Part shown: positions 25,946 to 36,457 of the stretch, piece by piece
Layout of the letters: each line of letters begins with the position of its first letter
Position numbering within the stretch: position 1 is the stretch's first letter
Assembly (NCBI RefSeq): GCF_001747085.1
Contig: NZ_MDJD01000007.1
Coordinates: forward strand, 1 to 64,000
DNA: 64,000 nucleotides
Direction: 5' to 3'
From: Flavivirga aquatica
Lineage (GTDB): Bacteria; Bacteroidota; Bacteroidia; Flavobacteriales; Flavobacteriaceae
Translations under genes and position numbers: made by a program
Notes under the pieces: model-generated
What the model saw: only the letters and a program-made list of their open reading frames with translations
The model's database searches: none
What the model was told of the DNA's origin: nothing

Positions 25946-28900
25946 TTAATTTGTTGTATCACAGTTCCACGAAGCTTCACCTTTATCCCCATTACCACTT
26001 CTTTTGTCCTTATATGCTACTGGACATAAACGTATTTCAACACCAAATACAGGGATATCTGAATTTTTATTCAAAATAACAAAATGCCCTAAAGCTCTTC
26101 CTCTTTGTTTTTTCTTTTTAGGTCGGTTTGCTTTCACCATAAACTCTACCCTAGCTTTACCTGTTACATCAAGTGTAATTTCTCCTATTTCGTTATCCCC
26201 TACATCTTTACCATTAACGAAAAGTAACTGCCCTCTACGTAAACTTCTAGATATAGATGTTCTATATCTTACGACATCATTTGGCTTTCCTTCTATAGTA
26301 AAAAATGATCTTTTTATTCTATATGTTTCTTGACGTTTTGTATCTATTGAAGATATCCTAGGTATTACATCATCGTCACAAACGTTTCCTATACCATCAC
26401 CATCATAATCTCTTTGGTTGCGATTTTCTGTATAAGGACAATTATCTTCGATATCAGGCACGGTATCTCCATCATAATCAAGATTTTTTGGCAACTCTCC
26501 TTTTAAAGGTCTTCTAAAAATAGCATCATCTCTTTTAGGGATTAATAAACTATTCATTCCTGTGTGCGAAAAATCATCACTAATAATTACTCCTGTTTCT
26601 GCACCATCATCATTTGCTGCTTTTTTGAAACTAAAATGTTCTTCCGGAACACCTTCTCCTTTTACATAATCGAAATATTTCAAGTCTACAGAAGATGAAT
26701 AATTGTAGTCTTCAAAGTTATCAGCTCCCATATATCTATAACGACTATTAGACGAGACTGCTGTAGGCAATGTCATATTATACCCATACTGAGCTGATGA
26801 ATATCGACCTAATGCATCTTGATTTTCTACTTCTGCTCCATATGGACTATATTGTGTCACTTCACTTGCATTTGTCCATTTATTTGTAGTGGTTTCATTT
26901 TCTTTCCACTTCTTATCTTCTGTTATATAATAAGGAGTAAAATCTTTGAAATAACCTTCTTTTCTATTATTTACTTTATTACTTACGCCTTGAGTAACCT
27001 TTGTACGTTCTGTTAAATAAGCATACGATTTCTCTGCTCTCCACTCGCCGTATGTATTGAATAAATAAGGATTAAATTTAAAGTCTTCTATAGGTAAATT
27101 AGCCAAGTCGCTAGACGTTGGTGTTACAAATGGCAAACTTGGTAACCCACGTTCACATTGGCAATTCCAAAAATCTGTGTAGCCTACAGCACTTGCATTC
27201 ACTATTCGTAAATCTTGTACTGTACTCTCATTTTGCGTAAAACTACTTGTATCTATATTAGATACATAATCTTCACCATTTTTAATAGGATTTTTCATCA
27301 TGGTTATTGAAGCCATATTTGCTGATTGCTGATTTCTATAGCCAGATCTTATAATCTTAAAGCGTATATCTCCTTCAATTTCTAATGCATTATCTATATC
27401 GGATGCTGATTTATTAACGACTTGACCAAACCGATTCATTAGTAACAAAGCTGTATGTTCATCGTTAAAACCTACGACCCATAGTTTTTCTGATTTATCT
27501 TTATATTTCCCTATAATTTCATCGCCTAATGCAAAATAGTCTCCTGCTTTACCATCTGTATACGTATAATAGCCATTAGCTCCTTGTTTTAAAACACCCG
27601 TAATACCAATATTTTTAGTAGCTGCCCCCATATTATCATATGCCCAATAGGCTGGAAAATTCAAATTATAATACTGGTCATCATATTCGTTTACTGTTTT
27701 AGTTAATAATACTTGACCTGTTTGTGCATCCCATGCTTCGTTTGTTGTTCTTACTGTAGCTCCAAGATCACTAGCTATTTTCTCTTTCATTATAGCTGTT
27801 GTATGAATGACCTTAGTTGTAATAGCACTGTGTGCTGTGTTTTCAATACTTATATCCGTATTGAAAATCGTAGGAACTGTCAGAACAATAGGAGGAATAG
27901 GTATGGCTACTAGGTTCCCTTTTAACCCCTTAGTATCAGATTTAGAATAACTTTCTCTAAAATCTGTAACCACATCATAATCTACTGCCACAGTTTGCTT
28001 GGTCATTATTTTACCTGTTTTATCTATAACAGTAACCTTATTATCTAACTTATTTGGACTTCCTGCTACCGTACTATATATGTTTTCTACATATGATAAA
28101 GGTTCATCTAACTCTGCGTCTTCTGCAAATACACTTTGCTTTTTCATTTTACCATTCATGTCGTTGGTATGTACAACAAAGCCTTGAGATAGAGTCATCT
28201 CTGTTTTACTACGTATTGGAATTCCAATAATCCCTTTTATTAAACTCCCAAGTACATCATTTTCATTTGTAGCAAAATTACCTGGGCCGTCTATAACAGT
28301 ATGATCTACTTGAGTGGGAAAATCTTTAGACGTATAATATTCTGATACGACTTTACCTGTAGCGTGTTTAGTAATACCGTCTCTTTTAAGATTAGACACC
28401 GTTACTTTACTATAGGTCACTGTTGGTGAAGGAAAGAAAGACGCTCCAAAAGGTTTTTCTATATAACTTACTTCTCTAGGTGCTATTAAACGTTCTCCTA
28501 TATTATAAAATGGCTCTACAAATGGATTTTCTTTACTCCCATTTGGTTCAAATGTAGCAACACCACTACTTCCTTCTTCTTTAGATAACGTATAATCATA
28601 TATTTGTCCGTACTTCATCCTATAGTGAGTATTTCCAGACGCTCCTACCATCTCATCCCATTGATCGTGCATAGCAAGAGATTTTACTCTTACACCACCA
28701 CCTAATTTATAATTATTTGGATTCGTTAAACGAATCCAAGATTTTTCAGGTTTAAACTTACGTGCACATGTGTATTCAAAACTTCTCAATTTTGCATTAG
28801 GCCCTCTAAGTATATCGTTTAGCGAAGCGAAACTTGACAAAACATTTTTTGCGATGGTTTTAATGTTTTCTGTTCTATAATCTGCATTAAGTCCTAAAGA

Positions 28901-31900
28901 CTGTGCATTTAAGTAATTTCTAGCAAAATTTAATCCCGCTTTATTAATTGGATTGATATTTTGATTTCCTCCAATTCCACCCTCCATATCTTTTAAGACC
29001 ATTGGGATAGACGCAACAATATCACTTCCCATTTTTGTAACTTCTATATCTTCTCCTGTTAATTCAAAATATCCCGTTACATAATCATAATCTTTACTAT
29101 TTAGGCTTTTCTCTCCTCTTTTGGTCATATTCATTAAAAACCGAAAGTATATAGGCTTTCCTTCTTGCCCCCTTAAATACCTCTCCTTAAACTTATTAGA
29201 CGATATCCTATCTGTTTCAGGGATTTTTACATAAAGAAACCTCGCATCTTTGTCTGTTCTATTAGGTTCATATAATTCATTCCTTCCAGAAGGCGTACTA
29301 TCTCTACCAGCTCCTAATACCTTAAACATTTGCATAGCTGCACGATCCTGTACATTTTGATAGTCGTCACTTTCATACTCCAGATCAATGCGTCCTCCAG
29401 ATGGTAAATCGATAGATGTTAAAGACCAAGCTGAAGCAAATTCGTCTTGTAACAACCTGTTTTCTTGTTGTACAAAGGCAAATTCTGGAGCCGTAATTTT
29501 ATCATTCGTACCACAATAGTCTAGGTTACCTAAATCATTCTCTTCTATAGAAATGCTCACATCTGTTTTATTTGTAACAGTAATTGCATCTTCTACGATT
29601 GGTTTATAATTACCCCAAACATCATAAGCTTTTAAATGATAACTAGGATTGAATCCATCATAATGAAATTCGTAGGGATTATATTTACCCATTTTAGAAT
29701 CTCTATAGGTGAAATACACTTTTTTTAATGTTAACTTCCCTTTGCCTAAATTACCTGTTGTTTCATCAAGCAATTCATTTTCATCTTTAATACCTCCATG
29801 GTTATTCTCAACGTTTTTACATTGCGAATAATCATACACAAAGTGTGCTGTTTTAATTGCTGTTAATTGCTCTGGTTTAGGATCGTTTGTTTTATCATTA
29901 TCTTCTAAAATATCTTTATATACCTCATATTCTGGTTTTGAGTACAAACTCACCTTATCTAATTTATACATATAATTACCACTAGATGGCTTTCCTCCAT
30001 CTACTCCTGCAACGCCTCGCGCATCTTTTCTTTTAGATAACTCAAATAAAGCCACGTGCGTTTTGGTCTCTATCTTTTTTATATATTTAAGTTCCTTTTT
30101 ACCAAAAACATAATTACCTTTTTGATCTCCTCGATCTGTGTTTAAACCTTCATTATAAGAAGCACTATTTTTACCATAAGGTACACGCCAATTATAAGCA
30201 CTATCGAACTGCTGGTATTCAAAACGCGTATAGGCTCCTAAATCGTCATCTGATGGTCCATTGCCTGTTAAATCTTCATAATCTGAGGACAGTACTGAAG
30301 ACAATAAATAGGTATGTACATATTCTGGAGTTTTTACTTTGTTAAAAAAGTTATCTCGACCACTAGAGTTGTTACGTGAATTCTCTTTCCCTGCGTATAT
30401 CACTTCTCCTGTCGCACAATTACCGTTATTACTATCGGTTGCAAAAGTAACCTCTTGCTTTTCTATGTTATATGCTGGTTCTCCAAAAATATAATGAGAC
30501 CCATCCCCTTGAAGCATTCTTATTTCTGCAGTATGGTGGTCTTTTCCAATAGTATTTCTATCTAACCAAGGCTCTAAATACTCTTGATTGTAATAATCAC
30601 CTAACTCTTTCCTATTAATTTTTTGTATACTTTGGTTTCGTACATCTCGTTTGGTTCGTTTAAATTTTCCTCTAAAATTTTCTAATTTCTTATTGTATGA
30701 AGTCTCTATAGGTTCATTATTCTCACCAAGTACTGTTCTATACACCTTTTTAACAAACAGATTGCTAGCTTCTTTACCAAACCCCTCTCCATCAATATCT
30801 AAAGCGATAGCATTATAACCTCCAAGCTTATTCAAAAATAAATCACTGTCCTTATCTATTCTATTTTCTCCTATATATTTAAAATAAACAGGTTCATAAT
30901 CTTTAGACTTTATTTCTTCTTTATCTTGTTTAAAATGACTTGTAGCATTTGTATTCCATATACCTGTATGACTTTTTGATGGTGCTACAGTAAAATTATA
31001 GCCTCCATGAAATCCTGATCCGCCTTCAACCTCTATTCCTGCGCTAAAACTATCACTACGATCTTTTACATACTCATCATTTATTTGACCAACTTGACTT
31101 CTAAAAGGTCTAAACATCCCTCCACTACCTTGTGCTTTAACCGAATACAAATCGTAAGTATAATTAGTTACTGGAAGAGCTAATGTATTTTTACTAATAA
31201 TACCATCATTTTCTCTATTATAATCTAATAAATCGCTTGACGTTGCATATCCTGTAAATTCGTAACCAAAGGCTTTATCTTCTTTAAACGGGTCTTTAAT
31301 TTTTTGCACTGAAGCTGAAGCCGATACTTCTACCTCTCCATCTAATCCCCAAACATCTGGACCTAGAGATAAAGCTAATGTTCCTGTAAAATTGGTGTAA
31401 GCCGTACGTTTTCTTGGAGTCATAGTTGTATTTGCAAAAGACACACTACCTGACCCGCCAATACTTGACGCTCCTACTTTAGTCGACGTTTCTTTTCCAT
31501 CTCTTTCAAATTTATGTTCCTCCCCTCCACTTTCTATACTTGACGATAAATTAAACGATGATAATCCTCTTGCTGAATTATATGAAATCCCTGCATTTAA
31601 CTCCCCTGTAATTGCGCTTTCTTGTACTTCTCCTAATTTACCTTTTAAACTAATACCAGGAGAAACTGTTGCTCCTTCTGTAGCTGAGCCCGAAACATTA
31701 AGACTCATTCTTGCTGAAGAGCTTTTTGCTAAGGAAAAAGACAGCCCTAATGATGGACTAAAAGAAATCCCTGTATAATTATTATAAAGTAAATTTACAC
31801 CAAACTTCAAACCAGTTTGATCTGGTAATTCTATTCCAAAAACTTGAGCGTCAAATTTAGCGTCAACATTAACAGTAACATTATTTCTAATATTTTGTTC

Positions 31901-32269
31901 TGTTTCTATAACGTCCCCTTTAAAATCATCTGGAATACCTCGTACTTGACGGTTTATTTGCCCGACATTAAGGTTCCATCCTAAACCAACCCAAGAGGCT
32001 TCTTGATCCATAGTAACACCTGAATTATAAGCTAAGTTTAAAGGGTAACCTCCAACATCCATAATTGGGATATTATAGTTAAAATCTCCTGATGCTAAAT
32101 CTACCATATCGGATGTGCCAATAGGTGTAAATGAATTAAATTCAGGTTGAGCAGCCCCTCCTGTTAAAGCAAACAAATTAGAAGGCTGTACAGTAGTAAT
32201 TAACAACTGTATTGCTAAATAACTGGCTATAATTTTGGAAAACTTACTTTTTCGAATACTGTGAATCAT
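25946..32269 (-). CDS. SpvB-like giant protein (Tc toxin/RHS-associated)
   Basis: A 2107-aa protein with an N-terminal signal-like segment (about 10-35). The first domain has DLASGDFNYNIPIMDVGG and DQEASWVGLGWNL, the hallmark of SpvB/TcdB-type N-terminal domains found beside RHS repeats. A long region of beta-strands and DWGNY-type motifs follows. Near residue 1940 there are thrombospondin type 3-like Ca2+ motifs (YDGDTVPDIEDNCPY, DYDGDGIGNVCDDD). It lacks a typical RHS core and tip. In Tc toxins such a protein forms half of the cocoon with an RHS partner; the neighbouring RHS gene makes this attractive but it is inference. The gap to the LRR gene is 26 bp. Confidence 0.8.
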   Translation of the reverse strand: MIHSIRKSKFSKIIASYLAIQLLITTVQPSNLFALTGGAAQPEFNSFTPIGTSDMVDLASGDFNYNIPIMDVGGYPLNLAYNSGVTMDQEASWVGLGWNLNVGQINRQVRGIPDDFKGDVIETEQNIRNNVTVNVDAKFDAQVFGIELPDQTGLKFGVNLLYNNYTGISFSPSLGLSFSLAKSSSARMSLNVSGSATEGATVSPGISLKGKLGEVQESAITGELNAGISYNSARGLSSFNLSSSIESGGEEHKFERDGKETSTKVGASSIGGSGSVSFANTTMTPRKRTAYTNFTGTLALSLGPDVWGLDGEVEVSASASVQKIKDPFKEDKAFGYEFTGYATSSDLLDYNRENDGIISKNTLALPVTNYTYDLYSVKAQGSGGMFRPFRSQVGQINDEYVKDRSDSFSAGIEVEGGSGFHGGYNFTVAPSKSHTGIWNTNATSHFKQDKEEIKSKDYEPVYFKYIGENRIDKDSDLFLNKLGGYNAIALDIDGEGFGKEASNLFVKKVYRTVLGENNEPIETSYNKKLENFRGKFKRTKRDVRNQSIQKINRKELGDYYNQEYLEPWLDRNTIGKDHHTAEIRMLQGDGSHYIFGEPAYNIEKQEVTFATDSNNGNCATGEVIYAGKENSRNNSSGRDNFFNKVKTPEYVHTYLLSSVLSSDYEDLTGNGPSDDDLGAYTRFEYQQFDSAYNWRVPYGKNSASYNEGLNTDRGDQKGNYVFGKKELKYIKKIETKTHVALFELSKRKDARGVAGVDGGKPSSGNYMYKLDKVSLYSKPEYEVYKDILEDNDKTNDPKPEQLTAIKTAHFVYDYSQCKNVENNHGGIKDENELLDETTGNLGKGKLTLKKVYFTYRDSKMGKYNPYEFHYDGFNPSYHLKAYDVWGNYKPIVEDAITVTNKTDVSISIEENDLGNLDYCGTNDKITAPEFAFVQQENRLLQDEFASAWSLTSIDLPSGGRIDLEYESDDYQNVQDRAAMQMFKVLGAGRDSTPSGRNELYEPNRTDKDARFLYVKIPETDRISSNKFKERYLRGQEGKPIYFRFLMNMTKRGEKSLNSKDYDYVTGYFELTGEDIEVTKMGSDIVASIPMVLKDMEGGIGGNQNINPINKAGLNFARNYLNAQSLGLNADYRTENIKTIAKNVLSSFASLNDILRGPNAKLRSFEYTCARKFKPEKSWIRLTNPNNYKLGGGVRVKSLAMHDQWDEMVGASGNTHYRMKYGQIYDYTLSKEEGSSGVATFEPNGSKENPFVEPFYNIGERLIAPREVSYIEKPFGASFFPSPTVTYSKVTVSNLKRDGITKHATGKVVSEYYTSKDFPTQVDHTVIDGPGNFATNENDVLGSLIKGIIGIPIRSKTEMTLSQGFVVHTNDMNGKMKKQSVFAEDAELDEPLSYVENIYSTVAGSPNKLDNKVTVIDKTGKIMTKQTVAVDYDVVTDFRESYSKSDTKGLKGNLVAIPIPPIVLTVPTIFNTDISIENTAHSAITTKVIHTTAIMKEKIASDLGATVRTTNEAWDAQTGQVLLTKTVNEYDDQYYNLNFPAYWAYDNMGAATKNIGITGVLKQGANGYYTYTDGKAGDYFALGDEIIGKYKDKSEKLWVVGFNDEHTALLLMNRFGQVVNKSASDIDNALEIEGDIRFKIIRSGYRNQQSANMASITMMKNPIKNGEDYVSNIDTSSFTQNESTVQDLRIVNASAVGYTDFWNCQCERGLPSLPFVTPTSSDLANLPIEDFKFNPYLFNTYGEWRAEKSYAYLTERTKVTQGVSNKVNNRKEGYFKDFTPYYITEDKKWKENETTTNKWTNASEVTQYSPYGAEVENQDALGRYSSAQYGYNMTLPTAVSSNSRYRYMGADNFEDYNYSSSVDLKYFDYVKGEGVPEEHFSFKKAANDDGAETGVIISDDFSHTGMNSLLIPKRDDAIFRRPLKGELPKNLDYDGDTVPDIEDNCPYTENRNQRDYDGDGIGNVCDDDVIPRISSIDTKRQETYRIKRSFFTIEGKPNDVVRYRTSISRSLRRGQLLFVNGKDVGDNEIGEITLDVTGKARVEFMVKANRPKKKKQRGRALGHFVILNKNSDIPVFGVEIRLCPVAYKDKRSGNGDKGEASWNCDTTN

Positions 32270-32297
32270 AATGACTTTGGTAAATGATTAAATTTGT

Positions 32298-33794
32298 TTA
32301 TTGTTGGATATTTTCTAGTAACAATGCTTCTAACTTATTCAAGCGAGTTTCTAATACTTTATTCTTATTTTTTAAAGTTTCTAACTCATCTAGTTTTTTC
32401 TGCTGCTGAATCGTATAAAGTGTTAACTCTTCTATTTTTTCTAGAAGTTTAGCATTCATATTACCCAATAGAATACCATTTTCTTCTACCTCTTTAGCTG
32501 AAGGAATATTTGGTAAGTGTCCGTTAGCTTTAATATAATTATCTACAACTTTTAAAGATGGTAAGCTGTAATCTTCTTTGAACACATAATCTGGCCATGT
32601 TCCATCAGGGTTTCTTACCCATACTTTAACCTCTTCTGTTGTCATTTTTCCTCCAACTGCAAAAGTATAACCATCAGGAAATTGATTAGTATTTACACCT
32701 AATTGCCCATTTTCAAAATCACCATAAATTAAAGGTGTATTGGTGTTTGAATTTGATATATATAACTTATTATCACCTGTTTCATTAGCTCCTGAATTTT
32801 TTCCTAAAAACACATTATTACTCCCACTAACATTACTAGTTCCACTTCCTCTTCCTAAAAACACATTACCACGCCCATCTGCGTTTCTTTGTCCAGAAAG
32901 GAATCCTAAAAAGACATTACCATTACCATCAACATTACTAGCTCCACTTCCATTTCCTAAAAATACATTTTGACTCCCATTAACATTATATCTTCCTGTA
33001 GATAGCCCTAAAAACACATTTCCACTACCAGATGTATTTGATCGACCACTATTAAACCCTATAAATGAATTTTGTCTTCCTGTAGTATTAGCAAAACCTG
33101 TGTTATCTCCTAAAAATATATTTTCTATTCCTGCTGTATTATTTTTACCGCTGTAATTTCCTATAAATGTATTTCGTGTACCTCCTTCACTTTGCTCCCC
33201 TGCTTCATATCCTATAAAAATATTCTGTGTACCAGTCTTATTCTGCATACCAGCTCTTACTCCCATAAAAAGATTTCGACTTCCAGATGATTGACTTCCA
33301 CTCCACTTACCTATAAATATATTTGAATTACCAGTAGAGTTCCTTCCAGTACCACTACCAATTAATATATTATTAATTCCTGAGCCATTACTACCACTAT
33401 CTACTCCGATTAGAATACCTTCCTTACCTTTATTATTGTAACCACTTCTTGATCCTAGAAAAGTATTCTCATACGTTCCTGATACTTTAGAGCCACTCCT
33501 ATGTCCTAAAAAAGTATTATATCCGCCTCCACTAAATTCTTCTCCACTTGACTGACCAACAAAAACATTTCCTTCTCCACCGACATTAGATGCGCCACTA
33601 TTACCACCTATAAATACATTGTTTTTTTGAGCAGTTATCGCTCCACTATTCTTTCCTAAAAAAACATTATCAAAGCCTTGTATACCCGCATTTTCACCTA
33701 AATAAGTAGTTCCTTTTTGAGTTGTCTGTCCTATTGTATTTAATGAGAAAAATAGACCTAGACTGCAGATCACTAATTGTTGCAAATAATTCAT
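32298..33794 (-). CDS. Repeat-built fibre protein with C-terminal coiled coil
   Basis: A 498-aa protein with a signal peptide (about 1-22, ending TIGQ). About 18 copies of a 22-residue unit with consensus NxFLGxxSGxxNxxGxxN (residues about 30-340) should form a beta-helix or trimeric beta-prism. These are followed by [17 protein letters not shown], a tail-fibre-like strand segment, and [19 protein letters not shown]. The end (about 440-495) is a coiled coil ([19 protein letters not shown]). The layout resembles phage tail fibres and trimeric adhesins. It overlaps the lipoprotein gene upstream by 4 bp and is 28 bp from the SpvB-like gene. Probably a surface fibre or receptor-binding part of the same system. 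Confidence 0.8.
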   Translation of the reverse strand: MNYLQQLVICSLGLFFSLNTIGQTTQKGTTYLGENAGIQGFDNVFLGKNSGAITAQKNNVFIGGNSGASNVGGEGNVFVGQSSGEEFSGGGYNTFLGHRSGSKVSGTYENTFLGSRSGYNNKGKEGILIGVDSGSNGSGINNILIGSGTGRNSTGNSNIFIGKWSGSQSSGSRNLFMGVRAGMQNKTGTQNIFIGYEAGEQSEGGTRNTFIGNYSGKNNTAGIENIFLGDNTGFANTTGRQNSFIGFNSGRSNTSGSGNVFLGLSTGRYNVNGSQNVFLGNGSGASNVDGNGNVFLGFLSGQRNADGRGNVFLGRGSGTSNVSGSNNVFLGKNSGANETGDNKLYISNSNTNTPLIYGDFENGQLGVNTNQFPDGYTFAVGGKMTTEEVKVWVRNPDGTWPDYVFKEDYSLPSLKVVDNYIKANGHLPNIPSAKEVEENGILLGNMNAKLLEKIEELTLYTIQQQKKLDELETLKNKNKVLETRLNKLEALLLENIQQ

Positions 33795-34381
33795 AATTTT
33801 AAAGGTGTTTCGTTGAAATTGAATTTAATTATACCATTACCAAATAATTGGTCTTGGTATATAAGTTTTATATTATCCTTATGGTTAATATTATTGAAAT
33901 ATAATAGCACTCGCTTAAATGGTGCTACTTTAAAATTACGCTCGAAATTTACTCCCGAGCATGAAATGGTATCATTTGAAGATGTGACTACAGTAAAATC
34001 TTTTTCTATAGTAAATGCCATATATTTTACAGCATCGTCATAAGATTTATTGGTGTATTCGCTCAGTAAAAGATCTGTTTGCTTTACGTGCTGAAATTCA
34101 ACTTCTATAATACGCTCTTTTGAACTTATTTTATATAATGAATCTACTGTTTTATAATTTCCTTTAGTACTTTTTAAAAGATAGTACTGCAAAGGAACCT
34201 CTGTAGCTGTATAGTTTATATTATTAACAAATTGGTTGACACGTTTAGACTTCCAGCCTTGTTGTTTTAAACTAAAGTATTTGTATTCTTGTTTAACACC
34301 AGACTTCTTAGAATCACCACAAGACACTAATAATGTGGCTATTAAAAAAACAAAAAAGATTAACTGATTAAGGTATTTCAT
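33791..34381 (-). CDS. Lipoprotein of unknown function
   Basis: A 196-aa protein with a lipobox (LLVSC, Cys21) and no acidic stretch after the Cys, so probably periplasm-facing. The mature part is beta-rich ([44 protein letters not shown]). No family recognised. Its stop overlaps the fibre gene start by 4 bp, which suggests a role in assembly of the fibre. It is the first gene after a weak hairpin that separates it from the secretion machine genes. Confidence 0.7.
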   Translation of the reverse strand: MKYLNQLIFFVFLIATLLVSCGDSKKSGVKQEYKYFSLKQQGWKSKRVNQFVNNINYTATEVPLQYYLLKSTKGNYKTVDSLYKISSKERIIEVEFQHVKQTDLLLSEYTNKSYDDAVKYMAFTIEKDFTVVTSSNDTISCSGVNFERNFKVAPFKRVLLYFNNINHKDNIKLIYQDQLFGNGIIKFNFNETPLKL

Positions 34382-34401
34382 CTAACATAAATAGGTTAAA
34401 A

Positions 34402-34423
34402 CTTTCAATAAAATTATTGAAAG
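34402..34423 (-). terminator. Weak hairpin between machine genes and substrate genes
   Basis: 10-bp AT-rich stem CTTTCAATAA / TTATTGAAAG with a 2-nt loop, followed on the minus strand by TTTTAA. Low stability suggests partial termination or processing rather than a full stop. It lies in the 92-bp gap after the OmpH-like gene. Confidence 0.45.
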
Positions 34424-34473
34424 CTTTTAAATCTCCTTAAGGGATTTACCATATTATTGTTAGGGAAAAACCT

Positions 34474-34980
34474 TTAATTTCCTTCGTATTTTTTATTTGA
34501 AAATTCTAAGATTTCATTTGTAATATCTATAGATTCTTCTGCAAACATAACATTACCATTACCACTAGTGCCTACTATAATTTTAAAACTTCTAGTTTTT
34601 GCATACTCTTTAATGTAATCGTTAAGCCTTTTCCACACATTTTGACTCAAATTATGGGTATAATTATCTTGAAGTTCTTGTAGTGCTTTACTTTTATAAG
34701 CTATTTGTTGTTGTAAATTTTTATTTAACGATTGTTCTTCTTCGGTTAAAGACTTAAGTTTTACATACAAAAGGTCTAATTCTTTTGCTTGCTTATTAAT
34801 CTTGGTTTCTTCTGTAGTTTTAATATCCTTGGTCATATTAAAACCATTAAATAATCTTACATTATTGACATAAACAATCTCTTCTTTATTGTTGAATCGC
34901 AAATAACTTACTAAAGCTATCACAATAATGGTTAGTATTAAAACAGTATTAATAATGGTAAGACGGTTAAGATTATTCAT
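34474..34980 (-). CDS. Membrane-anchored OmpH/Skp-like protein
   Basis: A 168-aa protein with one N-terminal membrane anchor (about 8-28), then VYVNNVRLFNGFNMTKDIK and a long coiled coil (about 55-115) before a small strand region (FKIIVGTSGNGNVMFAEESIDIT). This is the layout of OmpH/Skp chaperones, which hold unfolded outer-membrane or secreted proteins, except that here it stays in the inner membrane. The 8-bp overlap with the GspC-like gene makes it part of the secretion operon. A chaperone for the giant substrates or for secretin assembly is plausible. Confidence 0.75.
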   Translation of the reverse strand: MNNLNRLTIINTVLILTIIVIALVSYLRFNNKEEIVYVNNVRLFNGFNMTKDIKTTEETKINKQAKELDLLYVKLKSLTEEEQSLNKNLQQQIAYKSKALQELQDNYTHNLSQNVWKRLNDYIKEYAKTRSFKIIVGTSGNGNVMFAEESIDITNEILEFSNKKYEGN

Positions 34981-35470
34981 GGAATTTTTTTATTGTTTTG
35001 TTTATATTATTAAATGCTACTATTAAAGAATCATTATACGCTTTTATTAAGGTTATATCTCCTGCTTTATCTTTCTCTCTTTTTCTATAGAGTTTCTTAT
35101 CTATTTTTAGCAAAATAAGTCGTGTTGTCTTATTATAGCCTTTAACAAAGCCATGATAACTTATTTTTGGCCAAACCACATTTCTAACTTTAGGTTTTAT
35201 TTTGTTTTTTCTTGATGATTTTATTTTATTTGTTGCAACCACCTTTCTAGTCTCTTTTGAGGCTTTAAAAGGGTTTTTGTTTATTATTTCAAGCATAAAC
35301 GTATCTTTAGTAAGTTTATATTTAGGCTTATAATCTATACTGGACATCTCTTTTTTTCTATTATCTTTTGAATCTGCCGATTTACCGAAATATTTATAAA
35401 TCACTGAACTCCAAATAACAATAAGAAGAATTATTAAAATACTATTTAAATACCTTTTGTTCAAACTCAA
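34973..35470 (-). CDS. GspC/PilP-like inner-membrane protein
   Basis: A 165-aa protein with one membrane segment (about 7-27), a basic linker, and a small C-terminal beta domain (about 105-160: ISYHGFVKGYNKTTRLILLKI, KAGDITLIKAYNDSLIVAF). This order and the GD-x-I turn match the homology region of GspC and PilP, which links the inner-membrane platform to the secretin. There is no PDZ domain. The assignment rests on layout and on the operon. A 10-bp gap separates it from the lipoprotein gene. Confidence 0.65.
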   Translation of the reverse strand: MSLNKRYLNSILIILLIVIWSSVIYKYFGKSADSKDNRKKEMSSIDYKPKYKLTKDTFMLEIINKNPFKASKETRKVVATNKIKSSRKNKIKPKVRNVVWPKISYHGFVKGYNKTTRLILLKIDKKLYRKREKDKAGDITLIKAYNDSLIVAFNNINKTIKKFHE

Positions 35471-35479
35471 TTCGCTTTA

Positions 35480-36457
35480 TTATTTAACAATTATAGATCT
35501 AACTATACTATGGTCACTTATATTTTTTGCAACATCTTTAGCCGTTACACGCCAATAATATGTGCCTACTGTTTTGAATTCATACTGAATAGAATTACTC
35601 GAGGTATTACTAGAGAATTCCTCTATAGTAAAATCTATATCTTTAAAAATTTCTATGAAACTTGTAATCGGCGACTTAACATTTCCTGTATCAGTGCCAT
35701 TTTGCCAATTAAATGTGACTACAGAAGGTGCAATCTCATCTAAATCTACTGGTGATGATAGGATTGGTTGATTTGGAGCTACAGTGTCTACAAAAAGGGA
35801 TTGTTCGGAAAATTCGGTTTCTGATACAGTCCCATCATCTAAAGTATTAATTGCCATCACCTTCCATATATACTCTGCATCTTCATCTATATCAGAATCG
35901 TCTACAGTAACCCTTGTAGCTGTAATATTTGGAGCTTCATGAGCTATTGTTTCTCCATTTAACTTCTTAATCAAGATAAAATTATAGAAATCTGCTTTCC
36001 CTAGTTTTTTCCATGAAAAGACAACACCCTTACTAGGTTCATTTTCATAAAAATTATCAGTAGGAAATTCTAAATCGACTATTTGGTTCGATAAATCATC
36101 AGATTCTTCAATTGAAAAATTCACTGGAAAAATATAAGCTGTTTTATATGCGAAATTTTCTCCTCTTATACGCCATTGATAAGTCCCAGAATCTAGAGTA
36201 TATGTAAACGAATTTGCTTTTACTAAAGAATCAACTACATTTATTTGGTTACTGTTGGTAACTTGAACCCTATAATCTTTAGCGCCATCAATATATTCCC
36301 ATGAAAACTGAACACTATTGCCTATAAGTTTTGCGCCTTCTAAAGGTACTGTAATCTGCATTACATTATCTGTAATATCTTCCTCTAAAATATCATCACA
36401 TCCTAATGACAAAAAAAGAAAGAGGAATATTAAAACTATATTATTTTGCTTTTTCAT
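35480..36457 (-). CDS. Surface-type lipoprotein with fibronectin III-like domains
   Basis: A 325-aa protein with lipobox LSLGC (Cys20) followed by DD and further acidic residues, similar to the Bacteroidota lipoprotein export signal that directs lipoproteins to the cell surface. Three FN3-like domains follow (around 35-115, 130-225, 230-320), with repeated FSWxxxxxAxxYRVQV/FxWxxLGKADFYNF patterns and YxWRVxAxD ends. It may be a pilotin-like or surface component of the machine, or bind substrate. It overlaps the GspM-like gene by 17 bp. Confidence 0.7.
   Translation of the reverse strand: MKKQNNIVLIFLFLFLSLGCDDILEEDITDNVMQITVPLEGAKLIGNSVQFSWEYIDGAKDYRVQVTNSNQINVVDSLVKANSFTYTLDSGTYQWRIRGENFAYKTAYIFPVNFSIEESDDLSNQIVDLEFPTDNFYENEPSKGVVFSWKKLGKADFYNFILIKKLNGETIAHEAPNITATRVTVDDSDIDEDAEYIWKVMAINTLDDGTVSETEFSEQSLFVDTVAPNQPILSSPVDLDEIAPSVVTFNWQNGTDTGNVKSPITSFIEIFKDIDFTIEEFSSNTSSNSIQYEFKTVGTYYWRVTAKDVAKNISDHSIVRSIIVK

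Noticed and set aside
32740..33700. CRISPR-like or tandem DNA repeat
   Set aside because: The periodic 66-bp pattern is the coding sequence of the 22-residue fibre repeats; copies vary at DNA level and there are no constant spacers or cas genes.
8851..34381. Type IX secretion C-terminal domains on the giant proteins
   Set aside because: None of the C-termini seen (RHS tip, YD strand, Asp/Cys-rich end, coiled coil) looks like a type A or B sorting domain.
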